64,000 bases of DNA from contig CP136890.1 of the NCBI GenBank assembly GCA_034359265.1, positions 87,941,501-88,005,500 of the forward strand. Reading direction: 5' to 3'. The stretch is from Canna indica (lineage: Eukaryota > Streptophyta > Magnoliopsida > Zingiberales > Cannaceae). Shown here one piece after another: positions 21,314 to 32,240 of the stretch. How positions within the stretch are numbered: the stretch's first letter is position 1; each line of letters opens with the position of its first letter. The position numbers and the translations under genes are program-made. The notes under the pieces are model-generated. The model was given only the letters and a program-made list of their open reading frames with translations, was not told where the DNA came from and did not search any database.

Positions 21314-24300
21314 ATGTTGGCTGATCGAAGTTGGATGTACCGACGTCTTGATCGTGGAGCTTTAACGAATGAGTTTCGATTAGGCGTAACGTACTTCCTA
21401 AATTTCGCCTATTCGAATCGAAATTTCGTTAGCATGGGTGATCAAATCCGATGTCTGTGCCGCATTTGTTCAAATGGACGATTTTTGGATCGGGAGACTG
21501 TCACTTTGCATCTATATACCAAAGGATTTGCACCAAGATATTTTCTATGGACTTGTCACGGGGAGTCACGCGAAGTCGGGACGTCGAGCAATCCTGTCGT
21601 TCAGACATATGGTGAATCTTCCTCTGCTGGTGCTTCTTCATCCAGTCAATGTAATCCCTATAGAACTATGATACTTGATAGTCTTGGGGGTCAATTCCAC
21701 ATGAATGATAATGTTGATCAGCCAGTTCTACAGACATCAGTCCCACCAGATACTACACCGGTTGATATCACAAAAGTAGGGGCTGCGGTAGAGATTGAAT
21801 TACCGAATAAAGAAGCTGCAGAATTTTACGAGATGTTGAAAGCTGCCGATGAACCTTTGTATGAGAATTGTCCTAAATACACTACGTTTTCAGCAATGAC
21901 ACAGCTCTTAAACATCAAGGCCGATTGTAATATCAGCGGAGTTGCGTATGATCGGATTGCTGGATTGATTAATGGAATGCTGCCTACTGATAACAAGTTT
22001 GAGCCAACTTTTTATAAGACTAAAAAGCTAATGAGAAAATTGGGGCTTGGGTACGAAAAAATACACGCGTGCCAAAATAACTGCATTTTATATTATAAAG
22101 AAAATGTGCAGTTGGATAAATGCCCTGTATGTCAACACCCGCGTTACAAGGAGAAGAAATCGGTCCGACAGAAAAATATCTCGTTTAAGGTGCTTCGGTA
22201 TTTTCCACTAACACCGAGACTTCAAAGATTATTCATGTCGGAAAAGACAGCCCCCTACATGAGTTGGCATGCAAGAAGTCGTGATGATACAGTAATGACT
22301 CATCCATCTGACAGTGAAGCATGGAAACATTTGGATACATGTTATCATTCATTTGCTAGGGATACTAGAAATATCAGATTGGGATTGTGCACAGATGGTT
22401 TTAATCCGTTTGGACATTCTGCAACTCCTTATTCAGTTTGGCCAGTGCTGCTGACAGTTTATAATTTGTCATCGTCAATGTGCATGAAAGATGAATTTAT
22501 TTATCTTTCGATGATTATTCCGGGTCCTAAGGGTCCGCGAAAAGAAATTGACATATTTCTCAAACCCTTGATAGATGAATTGAAAACATTGTGGACTGAG
22601 GGAGCTGTCACTTATGATTGTCATCAGAAGCAAAACTTCAATTTAAAGGCCGTGGTCTTGTGGACAATCAATGATTTCCCCGCGTACGACATGTTGTCGG
22701 GTTGGAGCACTCACGACCGACTCTCTTGTCCGTATTGTATGGAACACTCTAAATCAATCAGTCTTCAGAACGGACGAAAAATCTCATTCTTTGATTGTCA
22801 TCGTCGATTCCTACCGGTTAATCATCAGTATCGAAGGAATAGTAATAAATTTACTAAGGGCAGAGTCGAAAGAGATGGGCCACCACCGATGTTGTCTGGT
22901 GAACAAATGTTAGCACGTGTTTCAGCACTTCCAGATATAGTATTCGGTCGCAATGAAAGAGTGTCAGGTTTTGGCCAAACACACAACTGGGTGAAAAAAA
23001 GTATATTTTGGGAATTGCCCTATTGGAGTTCATTATTGATTCGACATAATTTAGATGTTATGCACATTGAAAAAAATGTGTTTGATAATATTTTCAACAC
23101 TTTGATGGATATTTCTGGAAAAACTAAAGATAATGTCAAAGCCCGACATGATCTGAAAATACTTTGTAAAAGACTAGAGTTGGAGTTACAAGAGGTCAAC
23201 GGACGATATCTGAAACCGAAGGCCCTATTTGTGTTAAATAAACAATAGATCAAAGATGTTTGTCAATGGGTAAAAGAACTCAGATTACCCGATGGATATG
23301 CTTCAAACTTATCTCGATGTGTGAACGTCGATGATTGCAAAATATCAGGGATGAAGAGCCATGATTGTCATGTATTCATGCAGAGATTACTTCCGATCGC
23401 ATTTCGAGATCTTCTACCTGATAATATTTGGGGTCCGTTGACTGAATTAAGTATGTTTTTTAGAAGCATCTGTGCAAATGTCATTCGAGTCGAAGATATG
23501 TCAACACTTGAAAATAATATTGTTGAAATCATATGCAAGCTGGAGCAGTTTTTCCCTCCTGCATTTTTTGACTCGATGGAGCATCTACCGATACACTTGG
23601 CATACGAGGCACGAGTTGGTGGCCCCGTTCAATATCGGTGGATGTACTTATTTGAAAGATACATGAATCGTCTGAAGAAAAAAGTAAAGAACACTGCAGC
23701 TGTTGAAGGACCAGTATCTGAATCGTATATCATCCAAGAAATTTCAACATTCTGCTCATTTTACTTTGAATCGACAGTACAGACAAGATTTGATCGTCTT
23801 CCACGTAACGACGACGGAGGTGTTCGTCATTCAGATGGACGTTTAAATATATTTTGTCACTCTGGTCGTGCTTTTGGTTCTCGTCCATCTCGACACTTAA
23901 GCGATGAAGAGTATCATTTGGCACACTTGTATGTATTACTCAATTGTCCAGAGATTGAACAATTCATTGAAATATTTGACATTGAGATGGTGCAAAAATA
24001 CTCTATTCACAACGATCAAGAATTGGAGAGATTACGGAATCGTGATTTCCCTACTTGGATTCAGACTTACAGCAAAGATCACAGAGCTGAAATAGATGAA
24101 AGAATATTTGAGTTTGTTAGTGGACCGTCGCGACTTGTGTCGTGCTACAGCGGATATTTTGTTAACGAGTATAAATTTCACACGGTTAAATATTCATTTA
24201 CAAAGAAGACGATGAATGCTGGGGTCTGCGTGAAAGTGACAACCTATGTTGAATGTGATATGGATTTTTATGGACTGGTGGAAGAAGTTATAGAGTTGCA

Positions 24301-24772
24301 CTACTTCGGCTTGAAATCAGTGATCCTATTTAGATGTCATTGGTTCGATACAACAGAAAGGGGCATGAAAGTTCATCCAAAATACAAACTTGTTGAGGTT
24401 AATTACAAATTGAAATTGGCAGCAAATGAGCCTTTTATATTGGCATCACAAGCCGAACAAGTATATTACGCGAAGTATTCGGCTCGAAATAAAGATAGAG
24501 CAGATTGGCGTGTAGTCTGTAAGACAAAAGGTAGAGGAAAAATTGATCCGATAGTAGGAGAAAATGAGCTGATACCTGATATGACACATGATTTCTATCA
24601 AGAAGATGATCCTCCTGCTGTAGATTGTATTATTCCAATACTCGAGGAAGCGGACACAACGTCAATTCAATTAGAAGTTGAATATGCTGATGATGACGAT
24701 CATAAAATTGAGGAAGCTGAAGATGAAGAAGAGGAAGAATTCGAAGACTATTATTCAGATGATGAGGAATAA
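21314..24772 (+). pseudogene. CACTA transposase (TnpD-like), one in-frame stop
   Basis: The enzyme of CACTA elements, acting on the element ends in the nucleus. The ATG at 21,314 opens the N-terminal transposase-associated domain (DRSWMYRRL, FLNFAY, C-R-I-C and HLYTKGF). The Transposase_21 domain follows (CPVCQHPRYK, YFPLTPRLQRLF, MSWHAR, LCTDGFNPFGHSATPYSVWPV, NDFPAYDMLSGWSTH and CPYCM), then the DUF4218 region (MKSHDCHVFMQRLLPIAFR, ELSMFFRSIC, HLPIHLAYEA, GPVQYRWMYLFERYM), DUF4216 (GYFVNEYKFHT, HYFGLKSVILFRCHWFD) and an acidic tail. The frame is continuous except for TAG at 23,246-23,248, after 644 codons; the remaining 507 codons stay in the same frame. A strict 21,293 start would use TTG. 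The stop makes the copy probably inactive. Confidence 0.85.
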
Positions 24773-24846
24773 TTTTAAGTATATATTTTATTAAATATAT
24801 CTCTACTATTTATACAATAATCTGATTATATGTCTGTTCGACAGAT

Positions 24847-26297
24847 ATGTCTGGTCGTGGTTATCGACGCAGGAGAGCTTCGGAGTCTCCGATCGGTGAG
24901 ACTCCAGCACTTACTCATGGTGCTGATCCTCCTGTTGCTGATCCTCATGAGGATGATACTGCCGAGGCTAGTACATCCAGACGCTGGCGGCCACGCGGGC
25001 CGAACAGGTGGCAGCTTCCACCAGCCACAGAGTTACGTAGATTGATTAGCGTGATTGGGGAGCGGTAATATATCATGAATTATGATTCATTACAAATTCA
25101 TTATATCATAATATAATATTAAAATTTATTTTTGTTGTGCAGGTTCGAGCAAGAAGAAGTGTCGAGGAGCATTTCTTCTACTATTCGACGATACATGCAC
25201 GGGGCATGGCCTACGTGGTCTCACGTGTCTAGCGAGCACGTCGACATGTTATGGCGCGAGTTTGAGGCACGTATTATTATGTTTTTTACATGCATGATGA
25301 TATATTAATATTTGTACTGATATTATTATTTTGCAGGCTCGCTATACATGGGCCGAGGACCAGAGGCCCTTCATTTACGCTGCCTGGGAGGCTATTTCCC
25401 GGGCAAGGTACAACGGGCAGCTGGGGCAGGCTCGGTCCCAAGCAATGGCCCGAGTTGGGACCACTAACATCGCGGAGACTCGGGGATACGGCCCCGGTTG
25501 GATTACTCTGGATATATGGGACCAGCTCGTGGGAATATGGTCGACGAATCGATGGCAGGAGGTTTCTCGGAATGCGGCTAGAAATCGCATGTCGGGGGGA
25601 GCAGCGCGTCACACCGGCGGCTCTGTTGCATTTGCAGTGCACGCGAACCGTATGGTAAGTATATCTTTTAATTATATATTTTATTTGTTACTATGTGTAC
25701 TAATTAATGTATTTGTTTTGTAAATGTAGACGACGGTGTCGGATGACAGGACTGTCCAGCGACCCTCCCCGACGGCGGTGTTTGAGCGGACTCACCGTCG
25801 AGCACATGGGACGGGGGAGTACATCCACAACCGCGCTGCATACATTATGGTAATTATATATTTGTTTAAATTATTTATTATATATTTATAATTTAAGTTT
25901 TATGATAAATATTAAACAAAAAATCAAACTCGAGTAGGAGACCTACTGCCAGACGGTGGTGCAGCACGGGGGTACCCCCGAGGACTTTGACGCAGCATCG
26001 TGGGTCGAGGCCGCAGGTGGCTGGGACCATGGCCACGTATATGACTTCGCAGATAGTGGTCATGCGCGAGCCGTACTAGGGCCACTTGGGGCACCGACCC
26101 CTCCGGTCGCTGGTGAGCGGCCGTCCACCTCTAGATCCAGTTATGATCATAGTAGCAGAATAAGGACTCTAGAGGACACGGGCGCGCGTCAGACTGAGAT
26201 GATGGAGCGCCAGAGTCAGATGATGGTGGATATACAATCTATGCTACGCAAACATGTCAGGTCATCCCGAAGCAGTCATCTCTTCGGCATCATCTAA
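24847..26297 (+). pseudogene. CACTA second gene (TnpA-like / plant transposase family), five exons
   Basis: Exons that keep one frame: 24,847-25,064, 25,143-25,266, 25,337-25,654, 25,730-25,849 and 25,938-26,297 (379 aa). The start MSGRGYRRRRASES is basic. The middle has WPTWSHVSS, MLWREFE and RYTWAE, as in the plant Ptta/En/Spm transposase family, then PTAVFERTHRR, GTGEYIHNRAA and an MMERQSQMM coiled-coil-like end. Exon 2 appears to use a GC donor (GAG|GCACGT); the upstream and downstream exons join well only with it. In the last exon an extra A (near 26,252) shifts the frame relative to the copy at 63.7-64.0 kb, replacing the Ser/Pro-rich C-terminus. By analogy it would bind subterminal repeats. 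Confidence 0.7.
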
Positions 26298-26654
26298 TCC
26301 ATCGTCCTCGAGTCAGTCCACGCCGGTGTACACTCAAGCACTCCAGACCCCGCCATATGATCCAGACCATCCTCCATCGTGATCGTGAGATTTTCTGTTT
26401 GGATATTGAACTTGTTACTGAGATATTGAACTAGTTTAACTTATTTTGTTTGGATATTAATACTTTAATTTTGCATTTGAATTATTTTTATACTATCGTG
26501 GATAATTATCAATATAAATATAATTGTTTTGATGTATATCTTGGTGTGTTTGTGATGTGTGAATGAATATGTGTATGAGGGTATGGGTGTGTGAGTTATG
26601 TATCAGATAATGTATTAATGTATCAATGGAAATTTTCAATTTTCAATTTTTCTG
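26298..26654 (+). other. Former 3' coding end and 3' UTR of the CACTA second gene
   Basis: 26,298-26,382 still encodes, in the alternative frame, the Ser/Pro-rich tail ending YDPDHPPS seen in the other copy. AT-rich untranslated sequence follows up to the subterminal array. Confidence 0.6.
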
Positions 26655-27065
26655 TTTCCAGGGACACATCATCAGCAATGGCTTTTCCACGGTCGTCCGT
26701 GGGAAAGCCGTTGCTAAAAGTGTATTGAAAGCCGTTGCTGATGACCTACAGCAACGGCTTAGCGACGAGCTTTTACTAACGGCGTTGCTACGGACTCAGC
26801 GGCCGTTGCTATTAATGTTATCAGCAATGGCTCCGGGTCTGTGGCAAAACCGTTGCTGATAATATTTTTAGCGACGGCCCGAGCGGTCGTTGCTGATAAT
26901 GTTTTGAGCGACGGCCCGAGCGGCCGTTGCTGATCCGTTGCTAAGTTATCAACAACGCGACTTTCTGTCACGGCTCTATTGCAACGGCGCGGTCGTTGCT
27001 GATGCTCTTCAACAACGGCTCAGCAACGGCATCAGCCGTTGCTGATGCCTATTTTTCTAGTAGTG
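26655..27065. repeat. CACTA 3' subterminal repeat array
   Basis: More than fifteen words close to GCAACGGC or GCCGTTGC in both orientations, ending in the inverted terminus. The sequence closely parallels the reverse complement of 63,162-63,490. Confidence 0.85.
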
Positions 27066-27400
27066 GCGGCTCTATTCGGGGACCTCACCCGGTCATACAA
27101 GGATATCTGCATCCTACGTTATTAGGAGAAATACACCATTATAGGCTCGCCATCTCCGGGATCGTTCTCGACCCATTTTGGGCAATATCCCCACGAGATT
27201 TTCAAGCGGCGTCATCACCTCCGCCAACAATAAATATAGACACGATAAGCCTTAGGTAATCCTAAGTTTCAATTTCATTACCTCTACCTTTGAGTCTCCC
27301 AAACTTGAGTGTTGGAGTGTCTTTTACAGCCTTTCCTCCCCGCCGGTGTTGAACTAGACAAGGAGAGACATCGAACCGGACCAAAGTACTCCGGTCCTCA
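27066..27400 (+). repeat. Gypsy 3' LTR, right part
   Basis: Sequence resuming after the CACTA insertion. It contains AATAAATATAGACACG and ends near CCGGTCCTCA. The end is tentative because no clean five-base target duplication was found against 10,931-10,935. Confidence 0.45.
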
Positions 27401-27544
27401 GGTAGGAACAATATATAAATTAATGGATAAAATTTTGGACTCAAGTTAAAAATTAATATAGACGAATTTAGAGTTTTTTTTAAAAAAATTAACTTTATAT
27501 TCATCCATTATGAAAAAAGTAAATAATGCAAAAAAACTAGTGAT

Positions 27545-27556
27545 GAGATTTGAACC
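27545..27556 (-). repeat. tRNA-like B box (SINE relic)
   Basis: On the minus strand GGTTCAAATCTC matches the pol III B-box consensus. The surrounding sequence is AT-rich and no complete SINE can be delimited. Confidence 0.3.
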
Positions 27557-27939
27557 CAAGACCTATAAACAGATTGCTTAAAAGACTCAAACTTGATACT
27601 ATATATGCAACTTAATCATATTTTTTTTAAAAAATACCAAATTATATTTAATATTTATTTATTTTTTGAAAAATTATAGTGGGACCCAATGCCCCCCTTG
27701 GCCCTAATGTCGACCCGCCCGTGGATGGGAGAGACACCTACCCTTGGTAGAGTTTGCCTACAATAATAACTACTAGAGCAGCATCGGGATGATCCCATTT
27801 AAAACACTGTACGAGCGGAGATGCATATCCCCAGTGGAAAGGTTTGAAGCAGGGGAGTCACATATATTGGGCCAGATTTGGTACAAGATGTAGTGAAAAA
27901 GGTCAAGTTGATAAAGGAGCGGCTCTTGAATTATTTTTT

Positions 27940-28251
27940 TGAGCTATTAGACTATTATAGACTTTGACATAAGTCTCCAATGTATTAGAGATTTTTGCCC
28001 AAAGTCTACAATATTTAATTTAAATTAAAAATAGTAAAAAAAAATTTGTCCAAAATTTTTTTTATAGACTCTATCACACACACACATATATATTAAATTA
28101 AATTATTATTTTTTATAATTATAAAACTATTACAAACAAAAATCTCTAACTCATTAGAGAATTTTATCCAAAATCAATAAAAATAATTTTAAATTAAAAA
28201 TAATGAGATATTTTTTTTCAAATATATTTTTATAGACTATAGCACAAGGTT

Positions 28252-28289
<38 letters not shown>

Positions 28290-28528
28290 TAGAGACTTTT
28301 GTCGAAATCTATAAAATTAATTTTAAATTTTAAATAATAAAATATCTATATTCCAAAATATTTTTATACTCTAGCATATATATTATTTTTTATAATTATA
28401 AAATTATTATAAATAAAAATCTCTAACTTATTAGAGACCTTTGTCCAAAATTTATAAAATTAATTTTAAATTAAAAATAATGAAATATTTTTTGCCCAAA
28501 ATATTTTTAGACTCTAGCACATCTTTTT

Positions 28529-28577
<49 letters not shown>

Positions 28578-29100
28578 GAATTATTTTTTTATAATTATAA
28601 AACTATTATAGACAAACGCCTCTAATGCATTAGTAGGGGTGTGCATGAGTATCAAGTAGATCCGAAATCAGTTGGAATGTACCGGGTACCTTGGAACATA
28701 TAAATGTCAGTTCCCAACAAGGTACCTCGAACTTGTATTCTAGAATTTGTAAATGAACAAGTTTCAAAAGGGTACCCGCGACTGGATCCGGAACCTATGG
28801 TTCTATGTAGGATCTGGTTCCAGGTTCCAACATGGTAGAGTTCGATTCCAAAATCCAAGAATCGATCATCTACATGATAGGATTCAAGTATCATGAAAAA
28901 TACAGGGTATTTAGACCCATTCATCATACGTATTATAGACTTTTGTCCAAAGTCTATAATAGTTTCATAATTAAAAATAAATAAATTTTTTATGATACAA
29001 AAGAGGTAGTATGATTTAAAAAAATATTGCACATCAAAATACTTCACAATTTTTAATTTAAATTTAATTTTATAAACTTTGTGCAAAAAAATATTTTTCA
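27940..29100. repeat. Degenerate AT-rich tandem repeat region
   Basis: A phrase combination of TTAGAGA-TTTTTGTCCAAA, AATTTAAATTAAAAATAAT and TAGACTCTAGCACA recurs about four times between 27,960 and 28,510 and once more, partly, at 28,930-29,080. TA microsatellites (about 28,257-28,286 and 28,534-28,576) sit between units. There is no coding sequence. Confidence 0.55.
28634..28926. mobile_element. Possible hAT-type insertion
   Basis: Starts TAGGGGTGTGCATGAG, like the ends of plant hAT derivatives. The interior is filled with GGTACC/GGAACC words. The right end is diverged and no 8-bp duplication was confirmed. It splits the degenerate repeat unit. Confidence 0.35.
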
Positions 29101-29170
29101 AAACTATAAGATCTCTTTATATCTTAAAAACTATATATATATATATATAATTTTCTGCCAAAGTCTCTAA

Positions 29171-29834
29171 GGCCCCGTTTGGTTTGCTAAAAAACGAGGG
29201 ACTGGACTGGACATCCGCCCATGTCCCCCGTTTGGTTTGCAAAAGATGCTTCGGGACAAGGACTTCTCCTTGTCCGGGATAGGATTTCCACCCATTTTGG
29301 TGTACCGAGAAATTTCTCGGTACACCGAAATCGGGCGGAGGACAAGGGTTGCAATTGTCAAAATTACCCCTTCCTTTGATCGTAGAATCGTCGGATCGAG
29401 TCGAGGTGAATACCAAAGTTGTAAATTTTCGCGTGCTGAACACGATGGTGGTGTCAGATTTTAGATTGGAAATCATTTAGTATGATTTTTATATTTTTCG
29501 GTATTATCCTATTGTTATACTTTTAGGTTAATTGAAAATTAGTTGAACACTTATTAGTTAAACTAAAACTTCTTATTGTATTAAACTATTTGATACTATA
29601 TATTAATATTTTTTTACATAGTAATTAATTTTAAGACTAATTTATAAGGATATTTTAGTCATTTGTCATATATAATACTTTGTTATAACGAAATAAACGC
29701 ATGACAGAACGGAATATCGTGTCCTGTTCTTGACGAAACAAACGCGGTATAGCTATTGTTCCAGGACATCTGATGTCATGTCCTTGTCCCTGTCTGGTGT
29801 CCTGTGATGAGCAGTTTGCGAACCAAACGGACCC
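29171..29834. mobile_element. PIF/Harbinger-type MITE (664 bp)
   Basis: Ends GGCCCCGTTTGGTTTGC and GCGAACCAAACGGACCC form inverted repeats with few mismatches. Both sides are flanked by TAA (29,168-29,170 and 29,835-29,837), the hallmark target duplication of Harbinger/Tourist-like elements. An internal perfect palindrome CCGAGAAATTTCTCGG occurs near 29,307. There is no transposase; minus-strand frames here are not coding. Confidence 0.75.
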
Positions 29835-29837
29835 TAA

Positions 29838-30077
29838 GTGTCCGTTAGTTTCGCAAATTGTCTAGAACAGAACAAGACTAGTCGGTACAGTATAAGGTTG
29901 TACAGGACAACATAAGAAATAATCTCATATTCGTTTCACACGATACTGGACATCAATTTTAGTACTATCTTGTGTTCGTTTCGTATTATCACAACACTTG
30001 ACAAGACAATTTGATAAAAATACCCTTTGCACTATTTCTTGTTCATTTCATTATATAAAACATATCAGACAAGATCA

Positions 30078-30166
<89 letters not shown>

Positions 30167-31152
30167 GTTAACATAATGATTATAAATCCAATTAATATGT
30201 TCTATTATAATTATATCACAAGTAGATTAATTAACTAATGTGTTGTGACATGAAGGCCCTGGCATCATCGACAACGCGGCCACACCGCCTCACATACTAA
30301 GTATACCTTATTACATAGTAAGTATACATAATCATAGTGTATAATATATATATATATATATACACGCTATCAAAATATATTATTTTTTAATCCAATATAT
30401 TATTTTTTAATCCAAATATACTCTCTCTAAATATAGATATATACTCAGTTTCTATCAAAATATAATATCTTTAAGTCCAAATATACTCTCTTTTAATCTA
30501 AATATTCTCTCTAAACACATATATAACTATTTCTAACAAAATATACTCTCTTTAAGTCATATACTCTCTTTTAATCTAAATATTCTCTCTAAACACATAT
30601 ATACTTTATTTCTACAAAAATATACTTTCTTTGAGTCCAAATATACTTTCTCTCTCTCTCTCTCTATATATATACCCCATTTCTATCAAATATATTTTAT
30701 TTAAGTCTAAATATACTTTTTTTTAATCCAAATATATTCTCTTTAAATATATAGATATATCCCTTTTCTATCTAAATATATTTTCATTTGATCCAAATAT
30801 ATTTCTTTAAGTATATAAATATACTCATTTTCTATCAAAATATATTCTCTTTTACTCCGAATATACTCTCTGTAAATGTAAATATACTAATTTTAGGAAA
30901 ATCGGACATTTTAGAAATTTTTTACATATATTGAAAATATATATGAAAAAGGTTATTGTTGTCATTTTCAACCTTGCACCAAAGTAACAAGCTTTTGTTA
31001 CTCCAAATTGGAGTAACAAAAAAATGGGCATGATGTATTATACCAAGACATTATTTTTATCATGTTCATGATATATTTTCGCAAACGAACATGGGACAAC
31101 GGGTGTTGCCCAGCGATGTACCTTAAAATTATGTGAAACGAACGAGAGACTT
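29838..31152. mobile_element. Candidate second TIR element with tandem repeats
   Basis: The left end GTGTCCGTTAGTTTCGC resembles the reverse complement of GTGAAACGAACGAGAGAC near 31,135-31,152. Inside are the TTA microsatellite and a 30,350-30,890 block where ATACTCTCT-TTAAGTCCAAAT phrases repeat every 60-110 bp. No target duplication was confirmed, so the call is tentative. Confidence 0.35.
30079..30165. repeat. (TTA)29 microsatellite
   Basis: An uninterrupted trinucleotide run of about 87 bp. Confidence 0.95.
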
Positions 31153-31362
31153 TGACCGTTGGTAAAATGAGTATTCTGAACATTACGTTTCAAATTTGGA
31201 AATTTCTACCCCCAACATCCGGATCTGAAAATTTTCGCTCACCAAAATCTGGATTTGGAAAATCGATGAAACAAAAATGTACTCCTATTTATATGGAATA
31301 TGCCGAATTATTCGATTCGAATATGAGTTGTCAATTTATTCGGAGATCTTATCTTAGCTAGG

Positions 31363-32225
31363 TGAAAGAAGAATTTATTTTGATGATAAATCTTTATAAT
31401 TTTTTCATTAAACTATAAAGTTATTATTAATATGGAATATGCCATCTATCTGGAATTTTCTATCTTAGGCGAAAGAATAATTAATTTGATGGTAAATCTT
31501 TATGATTTTTTCCATTAAATTATAAAGTTATTATTAATATGGAATATGCAGTCCATCCGAAACTTCTTATTTTAGGCGAAAAGAATAATTGATTTTGATG
31601 ATAAATCTTTATGATTTTTCTATTAAACTATAAAGTTATTATTAATATGGAATATGCCGTTCATCCGGAACTTCCTATCTTAGGCGATTTTCCCCTTAAG
31701 CTATAAAGTTAGGGTAAATTACACTGATCTCTCATGAGATTTAGTAAAATTACACCGACCCTCCATCTATTTGTCCAGGTGACACTCACCTCCCCTGTAG
31801 CTAACAGTGTTAAATGAAGTTCGTTAGTAATGTGATTTCTCTCTTATGCCTCTTGCAGAAAAATCATTAAAATACATGCATAAAATAATTAAATAAATAT
31901 TTTAAATGAATTATTTTATTTTAAAAATATTTTTAAAATATAAATTTTGAGAAAAATAAAAATGACATAAAAATATTTTTATCATTTAAAATAAGAAAAA
32001 ACCTCATGGGAGGCCAATGTAATTTACTCATAAAGTTATTATTAATATGGAATATGCCGTTCATCCGAAACTTCTTATCTTAGGCGAAAGAATAATTAAT
32101 TTTGATGGTAAATCTTTATGATTTTTTTATTAAACTATAAAGTTATTATTAATATGGAAGAAGAATTGATTTTGATGATAAATTATTATGACTTTTCCAT
32201 TAAATTATAAAGCTATTATGGTTTT
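31363..32225. repeat. About 107-bp AT-rich tandem array
   Basis: Units carry TAGGCGAAAGAATAATTAAT, GATAAATCTTTATGATTTTT, TATAAAGTTATTATTAATAT and GGAATATGCCGTTCATCC. Complete or partial units start near 31,363, 31,470, 31,577, 31,684 and 32,093, with a final shortened unit. The array is split by a Mutator-like element at 31,712-32,029. It lies about 600 bp upstream of the ubinuclein gene. Confidence 0.75.
31712..32029. mobile_element. Mutator-like MITE with 9-bp target duplication
   Basis: Ends GGGTAAATTACACTGATC and the reverse complement of GGCCAATGTAATTTACTC form imperfect inverted repeats of about 30 bp. ATAAAGTTA flanks both sides (31,703-31,711 and 32,030-32,038). This is a perfect nine-base duplication of the tandem-array unit into which it inserted, as expected for Mutator-like elements. 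Confidence 0.75.
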
Positions 32226-32240
32226 GACAAAATTCTCTTC

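Larger units (their letters stand above)
19981..27065 (+). mobile_element. Complete CACTA (En/Spm-type) transposon, 7,085 bp
   Basis: Left end CACTACTAGAAA (19,981) and right end TTTCTAGTAGTG (27,065) are perfect 12-bp inverted repeats. The three bases outside are GCA and GCG, a near match to the 3-bp target duplication of the family. Both subterminal regions are filled with AGCAACGGC and its complement. Inside, in plus orientation, are a transposase gene (21,314-24,772) and a second, spliced gene (24,847-26,297). The element interrupts the gypsy 3' LTR, so it is the younger insertion. A second family member starts at 63,162. Confidence 0.92.
10936..27400 (+). mobile_element. Decayed Ty3/gypsy retrotransposon with nested insertions
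   Basis: The outer element is defined by a matching LTR segment at 10,936-11,049 and 19,839-19,980 (shared text includes ACTAGGACTA and GGTCGAATTAGACC). Gag, protease, RNase H and integrase remnants lie between in plus-strand order. The reverse transcriptase is absent. Inserted into it are hAT/LTR-like sequence (about 11,050-12,541), a putative solo LTR (13,985-16,347) and a whole CACTA transposon (19,981-27,065). The 3' LTR resumes at 27,066 and appears to end near 27,400. The spacer with about 102-bp repeats after integrase, and the style of the gag and integrase remnants, suggest a Tat-like lineage (inference). Confidence 0.7.

Noticed and set aside
29117..29476. 119-codon minus-strand frame in the MITE
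   Set aside because: It runs across the element terminus and contains the palindrome; no conserved protein content.
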